A stretch of 64,000 bases of DNA from MED-G105 sp039819085 (GTDB lineage Bacteria; Pseudomonadota; Alphaproteobacteria; Caulobacterales; Parvularculaceae): positions 11,165 through 75,164 of the forward strand of contig JBCBSQ010000013.1 in the NCBI GenBank assembly GCA_039819085.1, read 5' to 3'. The notes below the pieces were generated by a model, which was not told the origin of the DNA, ran no database searches, and was given only the letters and a program-made list of their open reading frames with translations. This document shows positions 52,035 to 61,259 of this stretch, in pieces. How positions within the stretch are numbered: position 1 is the first letter of the stretch; every line of letters begins with the position of its first letter. A program made the translations under genes and the position numbers.

Positions 52035-53196
52035 CCGGCCCAGCGCGCCGAAGACGTCCGACCTTCTTGCGGACGGCGCCAACGATCCGCGTGACGACAT
52101 TCGAGCCGCGGCGGCGCGTCTCGGCCTTGACGAAATCGGCTTTGCGCCGCCGCGACTTGAACCGGCGGTCGCCGGGCGCCTTGACGCCTTTCTGGCCGCC
52201 GGTCGGCATGGCGACATGACCTGGCTGGAAGAGCGGCGCGAGGCGCGCGCAAGCCCGCGCGGCCTTTGGCCGGCGGCGAATTCGGTCGTTCTCGCCGGCA
52301 TGAATTACGGCCCTGATGCGGACCCGATGGCGGCGCTGTCGCGACGCTCTGAAGGCGTTATCTCCGTCTACGCGCGCGGGAAGGACTATCACGACGTCTT
52401 TAAAAAGCGGCTGAAAGCGCTCGCGCGCGAGGTCGTGGCGCGACATGGCGGCGAGGTGAAGGTCTTCGTCGACACCGCGCCGGTGATGGAAAAGCCGCTC
52501 GCCGAAGCGGCCGGTATCGGATGGCAGGGCAAGCATACCAATCTTGTTTCCCGCCGATACGGCTCGTGGCTCTTTCTAGGCGCGATTTTCTCAACGCTGA
52601 ACTTAAAGTCGGATGATCCGGAAACGGATCATTGCGGCGCCTGCCGGAGATGCCTCGACGTTTGCCCGACGGACGCATTCCCCGCCCCCTACCAGCTCGA
52701 CGCGCGCCGATGCGTTTCCTATCTGACGATCGAGCACAAAGGCCATATTCCGCCGGACTTGCGCGCAGGGATCGGCAACCGGATCTTTGGCTGCGACGAT
52801 TGTCTGGCCGTGTGCCCGTGGAACAAGTTTGCCTCCGAAGCGTCAGAGGCGAAGCTGAAGGCGCGGCGGACGCAGGCGCCGAGCCGCCTGGAGGATCTCG
52901 CCGCCCTCGATGACGCGGCGTTCCGCAGCGTTTTCGCGGGATCGCCGATCAAGCGTACAGGGCGCGATCGGTTCGTGCGAAATGTCATGATCGCGGTTGG
53001 CAATTCCGGCGACAAAGCGCTTTGGGCGACCGCGCGCGCGGGCGCTGACGACGCCTCGCCGCTTGTGCGCGGGGCAGCGATCTGGGCGCTCGCCCGACTG
53101 GATCCCGCCGCGGCGCGATCGCTCGCGGCCAAGCGTCTGGATGAAGAATGCGATGATGACGTCGCGGCGGAATGGCGCGCGGCCCTCGAAGACTGA
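52015..53196 (+). CDS. queG: Epoxyqueuosine reductase QueG
   Basis: 393 aa from ATG 52015, inside the end of the GST gene. The cobalamin-binding N-terminal half includes FVDTAPVMEKPLAEAAGIGWQGKHTNLVSR. Two 4Fe-4S motifs follow: CGACRRCLDVCPT and CDDCLAVCPW with the further Cys at RRCVSY. A C-terminal HEAT-like segment (SPLVRGAAIWALARLDP) binds tRNA. It reduces epoxyqueuosine to queuosine at tRNA position 34, the last step of the pathway. Overlap with the GST gene suggests translational coupling. Confidence 0.95.
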   Translation: MPTRTPDRPSAPKTSDLLADGANDPRDDIRAAAARLGLDEIGFAPPRLEPAVAGRLDAFLAAGRHGDMTWLEERREARASPRGLWPAANSVVLAGMNYGPDADPMAALSRRSEGVISVYARGKDYHDVFKKRLKALAREVVARHGGEVKVFVDTAPVMEKPLAEAAGIGWQGKHTNLVSRRYGSWLFLGAIFSTLNLKSDDPETDHCGACRRCLDVCPTDAFPAPYQLDARRCVSYLTIEHKGHIPPDLRAGIGNRIFGCDDCLAVCPWNKFASEASEAKLKARRTQAPSRLEDLAALDDAAFRSVFAGSPIKRTGRDRFVRNVMIAVGNSGDKALWATARAGADDASPLVRGAAIWALARLDPAAARSLAAKRLDEECDDDVAAEWRAALED

Positions 53197-53211
53197 GATC
53201 ACGCCGACGCG

Positions 53212-55422
53212 TCAGCGCCGCGGCGACTGCATAAGCTCGCGCACGCGCCCGCCGGCCCCGAGGATCCCCGCCGCTTCGCCGAAATGGCCAAGGGTCATCA
53301 AGACCCCGTAAAACCAGTTGCGCAATCGAAACGGTCCAAGGCGAAACGCCATGACCGCAGCCTTCAGGCCGTAAATCAAAAGCCCCGCGGCGAACGCCAC
53401 CGCCGCCGCGAGGACGGGGGTCACTGGGGAGCGCTCCGCTAGCGCGAAAGCGGCGCCGCCCGCCGCCGCGGTCATCAAGACGATCAAAATCGGCAGCCAG
53501 AGGCCCCAGATGAGAGCTCGCGCGCGCTCAGCCGTCGCGAGACGCTCCGACGACGCGCCGTGCAGCGCCGCGCGCATCGCATACGCCGCGCCGTCGCGCC
53601 GGGCGGCCGCCATCCACCCGCCGAGCGACCGCAAGGGCGGCGATATAAAGGTCATTTCGTCTTCAAGCCGCCAGATATGCGCGCCGCGACGCCGTAACCG
53701 GACGCAGAGATCCGACGTCTCCGCGTCAGGAATATCGCCGCGAAACCCGCCAGCGGCCTCAAAGGCTTCGGCGCGCACGAAAAAACTGTCATTCGTCGTA
53801 ACGACTTCGCCCTCGCGCCGGCGCATGGCGATCGCCCGCAATGCGACGAGAAGGCCTTTGTCTTCCGGGCCCGGCGTTTCCGCGCCGCACACCGCCGCGA
53901 TCTCGGGCCGACGCGCAAGGAACGCCGCCGCCTTGGACAACCAGTCATCCGTCAGGCGCGCGTTCGGACCGACGAATTGAACAAACCGCAAGTCCGGCGC
54001 GAGCTTTTTCAGCTTCCGGTAGCCGGCGTTTCGCGCGCGGCCCGGCGTCAGGCCTTCTGCGGCGATGTCGGCCATGACAACGCCTTCCGGCGCGCTCGCC
54101 GCTTCAGACTCCATTTTCGTCTGAACCAGGACGATATGGGCGACATCCTCGTTGTCCGCAAGGCTCGCCACCGTTTCGGCCGCGCCGTCGCCATAGACGA
54201 CGACCCCAATCGGACCGGTCGCGTCGACCGGGTCTGCGCGGCCGACGACGCCTGATACTACGCGCGGCCCATCTGACGCGTTGGCGTCGTCCGGTCCGCC
54301 GTCTGATTGCCGCCGCCCGGGCGTTATCGACGTCGATGTTGACGGCGCGCGCGCAGCGGGCTGAACCGACACGGGAACCTGAGACAGGTTGGCTTTAACG
54401 CGCGGCGCGCTCTCCAGGTCCGGGAACAAGGTGGTCGGCCCCCCGGCGCCGGAAAAGCTCGCTTGCGGCCGCGTCGACCCGCCGCCTGTCGCCGCGACGC
54501 GCAAGTTCGGGCGGCCAACCGCTTCGGCCGCCTCCGTTTCACCCGCAAGGAAAGAAGCCGGGCCGACATTCGGCTCTTCTGACAGCTCAAGGTCCGCATC
54601 GCTTGCGATGCCAAATACGCCGTAAGAGCCCTTGTCCTCGATGACCGCTTCAATACTCTCTTCACTGACGACCGCTTCGCCTGCGGAAAATCCGTAAACG
54701 AGCGCCGTGTCCGCGATAATGTTGATGACCCGCGGCACGCCGCGCGATTCCTTCGCGATCATGTCGATCGCCGCTTCCGAGAAGACGCGCCGCGACGCGC
54801 CGGCGATCGCAAGGCGCGTCTCGATATAGGCGTGGACTTCCTCCCGATTGAGCGGCGTCAGGTGGAAATCCGCCCCGACACGCTGCGCGAGCTGAAGCAT
54901 GTCCGGCCGATTGAGCAACTGTTTCAATTGCGGCTGACCGATCATGATCAGCTGAAGGAGCTGGTGCTTGCCAGCATTGATGTTCGACAGCATACGAAGC
55001 TCTTCGAGCATGTCGATGGATAGGTTTTGCGCTTCATCAATGATGAGGACGATGCGCCGGCCCTTGCCGTATTCCTCGATGAAGAAGCGCTGCAGGGCCG
55101 CGAACTTCTCCACATGGCCCATATCGCGAAACGGCTGGCCGAACCCCATCAAGACCCAGCTTAATAGGTCGCCCCGGTCCCGCTGAATGTTTGAAAGAAG
55201 CGCAACCGTGTGGGAGTCGGTCAGTTGCTCCAGGAGCCGGTGAATGAGGGTCGTTTTTCCGCAGCCGACTTCGCCGGTGACGATGGAGATGCCGGCCTGA
55301 TTGAGCACGCCGTATTCGAGCATTGCGTAGGCGAGCCGATGGGTCCGGCCCCAATACAGAAAAGATGGGTCCGGCTGAATTGAGAACGGCTTCTCAGAAA
55401 GATCGTAGAATTCTTCGTACAT
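53212..55422 (-). CDS. XrtA-type AAA ATPase fused to a glycosyltransferase-like membrane domain
   Basis: 736 aa from ATG 55422 (MYEEFYDLSEKPFSIQPDPSF, the standard start of exosortase-associated/ExeA-like ATPases). The AAA part (~1-280) has Walker A TGEVGCGKT and Walker B RIVLIIDEAQNL. A ~110-residue low-complexity linker follows. The next domain (~400-630) resembles a family-2 glycosyltransferase: GRARNAGYRKL, ARRPEIAAVCG, TNDSFFVRAEAFEAAGGFRGDIPDAETSDLCVRLRRRG. The canonical DxD site is replaced by FVGPNARLTDDW. Two C-terminal helices end the protein. In other organisms the two parts are separate. It reads toward PrsT's stop in the same direction. Confidence 0.85.
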   Translation of the reverse strand: MYEEFYDLSEKPFSIQPDPSFLYWGRTHRLAYAMLEYGVLNQAGISIVTGEVGCGKTTLIHRLLEQLTDSHTVALLSNIQRDRGDLLSWVLMGFGQPFRDMGHVEKFAALQRFFIEEYGKGRRIVLIIDEAQNLSIDMLEELRMLSNINAGKHQLLQLIMIGQPQLKQLLNRPDMLQLAQRVGADFHLTPLNREEVHAYIETRLAIAGASRRVFSEAAIDMIAKESRGVPRVINIIADTALVYGFSAGEAVVSEESIEAVIEDKGSYGVFGIASDADLELSEEPNVGPASFLAGETEAAEAVGRPNLRVAATGGGSTRPQASFSGAGGPTTLFPDLESAPRVKANLSQVPVSVQPAARAPSTSTSITPGRRQSDGGPDDANASDGPRVVSGVVGRADPVDATGPIGVVVYGDGAAETVASLADNEDVAHIVLVQTKMESEAASAPEGVVMADIAAEGLTPGRARNAGYRKLKKLAPDLRFVQFVGPNARLTDDWLSKAAAFLARRPEIAAVCGAETPGPEDKGLLVALRAIAMRRREGEVVTTNDSFFVRAEAFEAAGGFRGDIPDAETSDLCVRLRRRGAHIWRLEDEMTFISPPLRSLGGWMAAARRDGAAYAMRAALHGASSERLATAERARALIWGLWLPILIVLMTAAAGGAAFALAERSPVTPVLAAAVAFAAGLLIYGLKAAVMAFRLGPFRLRNWFYGVLMTLGHFGEAAGILGAGGRVRELMQSPRR

Positions 55423-55622
55423 ACGCACTCGCCGTGGCGGCCGGACTCGCGTTGGCCGCTTCGTCCGTTTCGCCATTCTCGTCGATGCGGCAGCCGCCGC
55501 CCATCAATGAAGACCCGGTTCGTCGGCCCAATCGCAAAACGACGCGCCCCCGCACCCGGTCCTCAGCCCAATCCGTCCCATCGCCGCGCCCCTGGTTCAA
55601 AAACGTCAGGACGCCCTCATTA

Positions 55623-58022
55623 CTACTCCTCAAGCCTTGCGCGCGCCTTATCCGCAATGTCCGGCCGCGCCTCGCCCGCCGCGTCGATGGCCCGCTGCAG
55701 CGTCTCGCGTCCCACAGGGTCATCAGCCATCAATTGCGCTTCACCGAGGTGATAGAGCGCGTCGGGGAAATTCGGCGCAAGTCCGACCGCGCGATCTAGC
55801 ACGTCGATACCTTCCGCCAGGCGGCCCGCGCGCACCAACGCCCAGCCATAAGTGTCCAGGAAGGAGGCGTTTTCCGTCTCCGACAGAACGGAGGCGACTT
55901 TGACGGCCCGATCGAGACTCTCCTGGTCGTCACGCAGATCTGAAAGGAGGGCGGCGTAGTTGTTCGATACGAGGATATCGTCCGGCCGGCGGGAGAGAAT
56001 GTCCTCGTAGATCGAAAGCGCCTGTTCAAACTCACGAGCGGCGAGATGGAGATCGGCCCTCAGGACTTTCAAGCCGTCATTCCCGGGGGTGGCCGCGAGA
56101 CCCTGCTCAATCACCGTTTGAGCGTCGTCGCGGCGCCCTTCGGTCAAGTATATCCGGTAGAGTCGCTCGTAGGCTTGAGGGCGTACGGCATCAATATCAA
56201 TTGCGTCGCGCAACGCCTCCTTCGCCTCTTCAGCCCGCGATTGCGAGAGATAGACCTGCGACAGCAATAGCGCGGCGGCGTAAGGGTTCGAATCGTTCTC
56301 GATGTTCCCCTTGAGGAGCTTTTCGGCGTCCTCCGCGCGGCCGTCTTCGACGTAAGCATTGACGAGGGCCGCAAGCGGGCGGCCGCCGAGGGCGCCGCCG
56401 GCGTCGATTTTTTCGAGAACCTCAATCGCGCCGGCATAGTCTTCAAGACCTGTGTAGGCTGCGCCGAGAATGCGGTTGACGATCTCGTCGTTCTCTTCCG
56501 CCTCGCCGATCAGCTTCGCCGTCTCTTGCGCGCCGCGCCAGTCCCGCAATTGCAGGCGAACGCCGGCGAGGAGTTTCAGGTTCTCCTGATCGCGCGGCTG
56601 CGCGTCGAGCGCCTCCACCAAAACTCTTTGCGCTTTTTCAAAATCAGCCTGGCGGATCAGGAACTTTGCGAACTCGCGCCCCACGCGCGCCTTCTGGTCC
56701 GTCGCGTCAAACGCTTCAGTAAACTGACTTTCCGCGGATGCGGATTCGCCAAGACGCTCAAAAGCCGTCGCCATCAGCAATTGCGCGCCGGATGGATCTT
56801 CGGCGTCGGCGATCACAATCCTTAAGTCATTGACCGCGCCTTCAGGGTCGCCATCGAGCAATTTCAGGCTCGCGACCTTCATCATCGCTTCTGTGTTGCG
56901 ACTGTCCTTCTCCAAGATCTCGTTGACGATCGCCTCGGCCTTCTCGCGCTCGCCATCGACCAACAGCATTGCTGCGATCTCGTTCTTTGCGCGAAGCTCC
57001 GTGCGTTCGTCCTCAGCGCCGTCCGCCAGCTCTTCATAGATCGCGGCCGCCGCCTCGTTGTCATCAAGGCCGCGCAAAAAAGCGGCGTAGCTGAACTTCA
57101 AGTCGACAAAATCAGGTCGTTCACTGACATAAGCGGCCAGCGTAGCGCGCGCCTTTTCGGTCCCACCCGTCTTCTGGTCGAGCCGAGCGACGTCAAGATA
57201 TCCGTCAACGTCGTCAGGCGACAGCTTGACGATCTCCACCAACTGCCGGCGCGCGTCGTCGAAGCGTTCTGTCCGGTAAAGGGTCGTAACATAGAGCCTG
57301 CGGTACGCCGCCTCTTCAGGAAACTGTTCGATAAGCGCCCGAAAGGACGCATCGACGTCATCGTCCTGCTCAAGGTTCGAGTATATCTCGATACGGAGCA
57401 AATGAAGTACGGAAGCATCGGGGTTTGCGGCGAGCGTCTTGTCGATCGCCGCGATCGCCTCTTCATACTTTTCATCAAGGATCAGATCGGCCGCAACGAC
57501 CGTGGCCGACTCCTGAATCCCGGCGTCTATCTCCAGCGACTCTTCGGCGAGACGCACTGCTTCCGCCCGATCGCCCAGCCGAAACAGTATCGCCGCCTTG
57601 ACCCCAATCGCCTCAGCGTTCTGCGGCGCTAGCGCGAGCGCTTCTTCAACCCGATCAAGCGCGGCCGTCTCTTCGCTGGCGAGCAATTGGAGCTTGGCGA
57701 GGTCGATCCGGGACTCGACATTATTTCCGTCAAGCCGGGCGATCTCCGACAGGATCCCGAACATTTGTTGCGGGTCGTTTTGACGCTCGATCACGCGATA
57801 AAGGCCGAGCAGCGCCGGAACGTGCTCTTCGTCGATCTTCAGCGCATTGCGAAACTGGATGTTGGCCTTGCCGTAATCCTCCGCTTCGAGGAACTGCAGG
57901 CCGCTATTGGTGTAGCGCTCAAGCTTCTGCTCAGGCGAGGCGCATGCGGCGGCGAGAGCCGCCGCGGCGACCGCCGCCAGAAGACCTTTGCGACGCCTGC
58001 GCATGAAAACCCGCTGTTTCAT
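55623..58022 (-). CDS. prsT: PEP-CTERM system TPR-repeat lipoprotein (PrsT-like)
   Basis: 799 aa. A lipoprotein signal (RRKGLLAAVAAAALAAAC, Cys at ~27) is followed by about twenty tandem TPR units (for example FLEAEDYGKANIQFRNALKIDEEHVPALLGL), the size and style of PrsT proteins that accompany exosortase A loci. It is expected to be anchored in the periplasm or outer membrane and to scaffold the polymer-export and protein-sorting machinery. Transcribed with the ATPase-GT gene downstream (200-base gap) and possibly with the WecG-STAS gene upstream (48-base gap). Confidence 0.9.
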   Translation of the reverse strand: MKQRVFMRRRRKGLLAAVAAAALAAACASPEQKLERYTNSGLQFLEAEDYGKANIQFRNALKIDEEHVPALLGLYRVIERQNDPQQMFGILSEIARLDGNNVESRIDLAKLQLLASEETAALDRVEEALALAPQNAEAIGVKAAILFRLGDRAEAVRLAEESLEIDAGIQESATVVAADLILDEKYEEAIAAIDKTLAANPDASVLHLLRIEIYSNLEQDDDVDASFRALIEQFPEEAAYRRLYVTTLYRTERFDDARRQLVEIVKLSPDDVDGYLDVARLDQKTGGTEKARATLAAYVSERPDFVDLKFSYAAFLRGLDDNEAAAAIYEELADGAEDERTELRAKNEIAAMLLVDGEREKAEAIVNEILEKDSRNTEAMMKVASLKLLDGDPEGAVNDLRIVIADAEDPSGAQLLMATAFERLGESASAESQFTEAFDATDQKARVGREFAKFLIRQADFEKAQRVLVEALDAQPRDQENLKLLAGVRLQLRDWRGAQETAKLIGEAEENDEIVNRILGAAYTGLEDYAGAIEVLEKIDAGGALGGRPLAALVNAYVEDGRAEDAEKLLKGNIENDSNPYAAALLLSQVYLSQSRAEEAKEALRDAIDIDAVRPQAYERLYRIYLTEGRRDDAQTVIEQGLAATPGNDGLKVLRADLHLAAREFEQALSIYEDILSRRPDDILVSNNYAALLSDLRDDQESLDRAVKVASVLSETENASFLDTYGWALVRAGRLAEGIDVLDRAVGLAPNFPDALYHLGEAQLMADDPVGRETLQRAIDAAGEARPDIADKARARLEE

Positions 58023-58070
58023 ATAGCCAATCCGTTCCCTGACAATGCCCTTAAATCCAATCGCGAACCA

Positions 58071-59330
58071 CTAAGCGCTTTGACGCGGCGCGGCAACGTT
58101 GCGCTGCGGTGCGGAATCGGGACGATGCGCCGCCTCTGCCGGCGTCTTATCCGACAATTCGGCAATATTTAGGCCGGTTCGCGCGAGACGACGTCTGAGC
58201 GCGCGTGAAAGGCCTAAGGAGAACAATCGGGCGCCAGATTTCGCGATGGATTTCTCGAGCATTAAGACCTGCCCGGCGAAAGCTGCATCAAGGGCGCCAA
58301 GCCGGGAAAAATCGAGCGCGACGTCACATCCGCTGGCGACGGCGTCTCGAAACGCCGCGCGCGCCGCGTCAAGATCGCCGTTCAGGTGGTCGCCGGATAA
58401 CCGCACGACCGCGACTCCTTCCTCGACACCGACACGGGCCTCAGCCGAGGCGCCGGAACGAGGCGACGAGGTAAACGCGAGCGGCGCAGCGTTGATCGCC
58501 AGCAAGCTCAGAAGATCGAGGCCGTCTCGCCAGTATCGCCGCCAAAGCGACGGCTCCTGCGAGATTCGCCAGAGCCATTCAAGACCCATGCGCGCAAGCG
58601 GCTTCGGCGCCCGCGCGATCGACCCCGCAGTAAAGTCGACGACCGCGCCAAGATGAGCGATCACTGGCGCCTCAAGCATCTTGGCGTTGCGGATAATCCA
58701 TTCGTTTCCTCTGGCGGCGCCGAGAGCGACAACGACGAAATCCGGAGCGGCTGCGTTTATCGCGTCAATTGCCTCCCGACGGCTCAATTCGTCCATGCCT
58801 CCATAGCCGGGGTTGAACCAACCCACCGACTGCAGCCCCCCACCGCGGTCCGCATTCAGCGCCGCATGGGCGGCTTCCGCAGCGCCGGGCCGCCCGCCGA
58901 AGAAGAATGTCTTTATTTTGCGCGACCGGGGCGCGGCGCGGCGGCGAAGCGCGTCGAACAGGTCCGAGCCGGCGACGCGTTCGCGGACCGGCGCCCCAAG
59001 GAAGCGCGCGAGCCATACAATCGGGGCGCCGTCCGCCAGCGATAAGTCGTGGGCGATTATGTCGGCGCGCGCCGCAGGATCACGCCGCGCGGCGCACAGC
59101 ATGTTTAGATTGGGCGTCACAAACGCGAGCTTTCGGCGCGCCCGGACCGCAGCTTCCACCGCCGCCGTGGCTTCAGCGACGCCCATCGCGTCAATTGGCG
59201 CGCCGAAGACGTTCCAGACTTCGCGATCGAAATCATCGCGGCGCGCCAGTTGCGTCGGATCGGCGCCTCGATCGGCCCCCTCCAAGGTTGGAACTGACAT
59301 GCGGGCCGGGTCGGTTTCTGGAGTGTTCAT
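58071..59330 (-). CDS. WecG/TagA-type glycosyltransferase fused to a STAS domain
   Basis: 419 aa. Residues ~40-285 are a WecB/TagA/CpsF glycosyltransferase: FGAPIDAMGVAEATAAVEAAVR, FVTPNLNMLCAARRD, LSLADGAPIVWLARFLGAPVRERVAGSDLF, FFFGGRPGAAEAAHAAL, DFVVVALGAARGNEWI (substrate-binding region), HLGAVVDFTAGSIARAPKPL. Residues ~300-395 form a STAS-like domain (GVAVVRLSGDHLNGDLDAARAAFRDAVASGCDVALDFSRLGALDAAFAGQVLML). It adds a sugar to the lipid-linked primer. STAS fusion suggests regulation by, or recruitment to, a phospho-signal partner; the canonical Ser/Thr position is occupied by Leu-Asp-Ala. Confidence 0.86.
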   Translation of the reverse strand: MNTPETDPARMSVPTLEGADRGADPTQLARRDDFDREVWNVFGAPIDAMGVAEATAAVEAAVRARRKLAFVTPNLNMLCAARRDPAARADIIAHDLSLADGAPIVWLARFLGAPVRERVAGSDLFDALRRRAAPRSRKIKTFFFGGRPGAAEAAHAALNADRGGGLQSVGWFNPGYGGMDELSRREAIDAINAAAPDFVVVALGAARGNEWIIRNAKMLEAPVIAHLGAVVDFTAGSIARAPKPLARMGLEWLWRISQEPSLWRRYWRDGLDLLSLLAINAAPLAFTSSPRSGASAEARVGVEEGVAVVRLSGDHLNGDLDAARAAFRDAVASGCDVALDFSRLGALDAAFAGQVLMLEKSIAKSGARLFSLGLSRALRRRLARTGLNIAELSDKTPAEAAHRPDSAPQRNVAAPRQSA

Positions 59331-59898
59331 TTGAAACCGTTCATGTGCGATCCGCTTCCAGCAGGTCGTTCAGCGCCAATTCGGCTCTTGAGCGGCGCTT
59401 CGAGCGCCCGCGCCAGGCCGAACCGGTCAACGCCACTCCAACCCAATCGCCATACGTGGCCAGGCCCGAAAACCCTTGAGACACTTTTTTAGCGTTAACG
59501 CCATTGCTGACCTACGCCATTTAGCGCGACACAGGACAGCAATTATTGGGCCACCCGAAGAGCGGCTCCGCGATCTATTAGTAACGTTAATAAGCAAGCC
59601 GATTTCAGCAACGCCCAACCTGGGCTCGGCGGGGAAAGCCGTTCGCAAGCGCGAAATCAGACTCCGAAAATCAAGAAAAAGTAGAGCAAATTCAATATGT
59701 ACGGGGCAATTACAACGACAATGCACGCGATGTTAGAATATGGCGATTCTGGGGCGCGACCCCTCTAATTCTCCTCGATATCGCCATGTTTCATCGTTGA
59801 CAAAATCTGGCCGCTTCATTATCGATCCTTAAGGTTCCGCTAAGGTAGAACTCCGGCGGCGGGCTTTAGTTTGTTCACTTCTTGGGGGTCTTTGACCA
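59331..59898. other. Divergent 568-base gap, regulatory region
   Basis: No open frame here looks like a protein. It separates the leftward polysaccharide operon from the rightward sorted-protein gene. It holds an 8-base inverted repeat ATGGCGAT (59740-59747) / ATCGCCAT (59780-59787) and the promoter described at 59797-59825. It is visibly more AT-rich than its surroundings. Confidence 0.5.
59797..59825 (+). promoter_or_regulatory. Candidate sigma-70-type promoter of the PEP-CTERM-like protein gene
   Basis: Perfect -35 TTGACA (59797-59802), 17-base spacer, weaker -10 TATCGA (59820-59825). It lies 74 bases upstream of the ATG, leaving a leader that ends in GGGGG ribosome-site-like sequence. 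Confidence 0.5.
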
Positions 59899-60726
59899 AT
59901 GAAACTCTCTGCATTTGCTGCAGCGGCGCTCGCCACCGCCGTTGTCTCCTCCCCGGCGGCCGCTTCTACGACATTTATCTTCGATGGCATTCAGGGCAGC
60001 GGCGGCCAGTCCGTCGACGCTCCCACGAATGGCGGCGCGGGCCTTAACAATGTCGGCGGCGACGTTAACGTTTGCAACTCAAACGCAGGCGAACCAGGCG
60101 CTGGCTCCACGGTTCTTACGGACATCTGCACCAACCTTGGCGGTTTCTTTAACTACTCCAAGGACGGCTTTTCGCTCGACGCGTCTGCTCGCTCGGGCAT
60201 CGCAGGCACCGGCCTCGCCGCGGCGGCTACAACGCCGAACGCGACGGACGCCGCCAACTCGGTCCTCATCCAGGATCTCATCAGCACGAACCAGGGCCTC
60301 GGCGTTGTGACTCCGGGCGAGAACACCGTCCGTAACGACCAGATCAACATCGTCCTCGCGGAAGCCGTTGACATCGTCTTCGATCGGGAAGTCATCCTTT
60401 CGGACATCTTCGTCAACGACGGCGCGTCAAACGATTGCGGTCTGACGCCGGGTGGCGAAGACGGCTGCGGCGGCGTCGGCATCCTTGTTGACCGCACGTC
60501 GTTCTTCCAGACCGACACGTTCCTCGCTGGCGGCATTCTCGACACCGTTCTCCGCGGCACCGAGTTCACGTTCTACACGTTCAACCCGGGCGGCCTGACT
60601 GGCAACTTCGGCTACTCGATCGAGCGGTTCACCGTTAGCGCGATCCCGGTTCCGGGCGCGCTGCCGCTTCTGATCTCGGGCATCGCCGGTCTTGGCTTCG
60701 CATCACGTCGCAAGCGCGCTACGTAA
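59899..60726 (+). CDS. Secreted protein with PEP-CTERM-like (VPxxP) sorting tail
   Basis: 275 aa. Signal peptide MKLSAFAAAALATAVVSSPAAAS. A mature region rich in Asn, Gly and Asp follows, with two close Cys pairs (VCNSN..DIC; NDCGL..DGCGG) and a jellyroll-like beta pattern. The C-terminus has the exosortase tripartite tail: motif IPVPGALPL, a hydrophobic helix LLISGIAGLGFA and a basic cluster SRRKR. An exosortase would cut the tail and release or attach the protein at the cell surface with the polysaccharide. The motif is VP-PGA rather than the canonical PEP. It has its own promoter and a strong terminator. Confidence 0.9.
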   Translation: MKLSAFAAAALATAVVSSPAAASTTFIFDGIQGSGGQSVDAPTNGGAGLNNVGGDVNVCNSNAGEPGAGSTVLTDICTNLGGFFNYSKDGFSLDASARSGIAGTGLAAAATTPNATDAANSVLIQDLISTNQGLGVVTPGENTVRNDQINIVLAEAVDIVFDREVILSDIFVNDGASNDCGLTPGGEDGCGGVGILVDRTSFFQTDTFLAGGILDTVLRGTEFTFYTFNPGGLTGNFGYSIERFTVSAIPVPGALPLLISGIAGLGFASRRKRAT

Positions 60727-60752
60727 GCCTCAATTTGCCTGACTTGCTATTG

Positions 60753-60784
60753 AGCTGGCCCGCGCATGCGGGCCAGCTTTTTTC
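60753..60784 (+). terminator. Rho-independent terminator after the sorted-protein gene
   Basis: Perfect 11-base stem AGCTGGCCCGC / GCGGGCCAGCT around GCAT, then six or more T. 26 bases past the stop codon. Confidence 0.92.
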
Positions 60785-61259
60785 TTGGAAGCCATTATCG
60801 ACGATTGACGCTACGGCCTGGCGAAAGCGCCGCGCTGCAAGATTGCGCGAAACCGATACGAAGACACCCATTCAGAACATTTGCTAGGGCGTCGACGTTG
60901 AGACCGTAGCTTTAATGGAATATGTGATTTGATCGACGCTGAGCCCCCAATCGAGGGCATGAGCAATTGGCGTCGGATCTCTAAAGCCTTGGGCGCCAGC
61001 ATCGCTTTCGCCGGCGTGGATCAAGGCGCTGAGAACACGCTGAGAGCGATTCGAAGCATGGTGTTTGCAAACGCAGGCCAAACGGCGCCGGTTCGGGGCG
61101 GTCCTGCAAGCGCATAAAGATCAAATGCCGCCGCCGAGTCGGTCTAAATGGACATTGGGTTGTCCGAATGGTCACTCGGTCGATTGTTCACGGTCGGCGC
61201 GGCGACTGGTACGGGGTTCGCATGGCGGTCGCCAAAAGCGATGAAGTGGAAGCGTACTG
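60785..61259. other. 475-base gap, no supported gene
   Basis: Short open frames here lack ribosome sites and recognisable sequence. The far end must include the promoter for the chain-length gene. A TGGAAGCG motif just before its ATG is a weak ribosome site. No repeat or RNA gene seen. Confidence 0.4.

Noticed and set aside
59740..59787. 8-base inverted repeat with a nested GGGG/CCCC hairpin in the gap before the sorted-protein gene
   Set aside because: Short, widely spaced and not placed relative to the promoter in a way that suggests a specific regulator.
59331..59898. Sigma-54 (-24/-12) promoter for the exopolysaccharide genes, as in some PrsR-controlled loci
   Set aside because: I looked for TGGCAC-N5-TTGC and found no convincing match in this gap.
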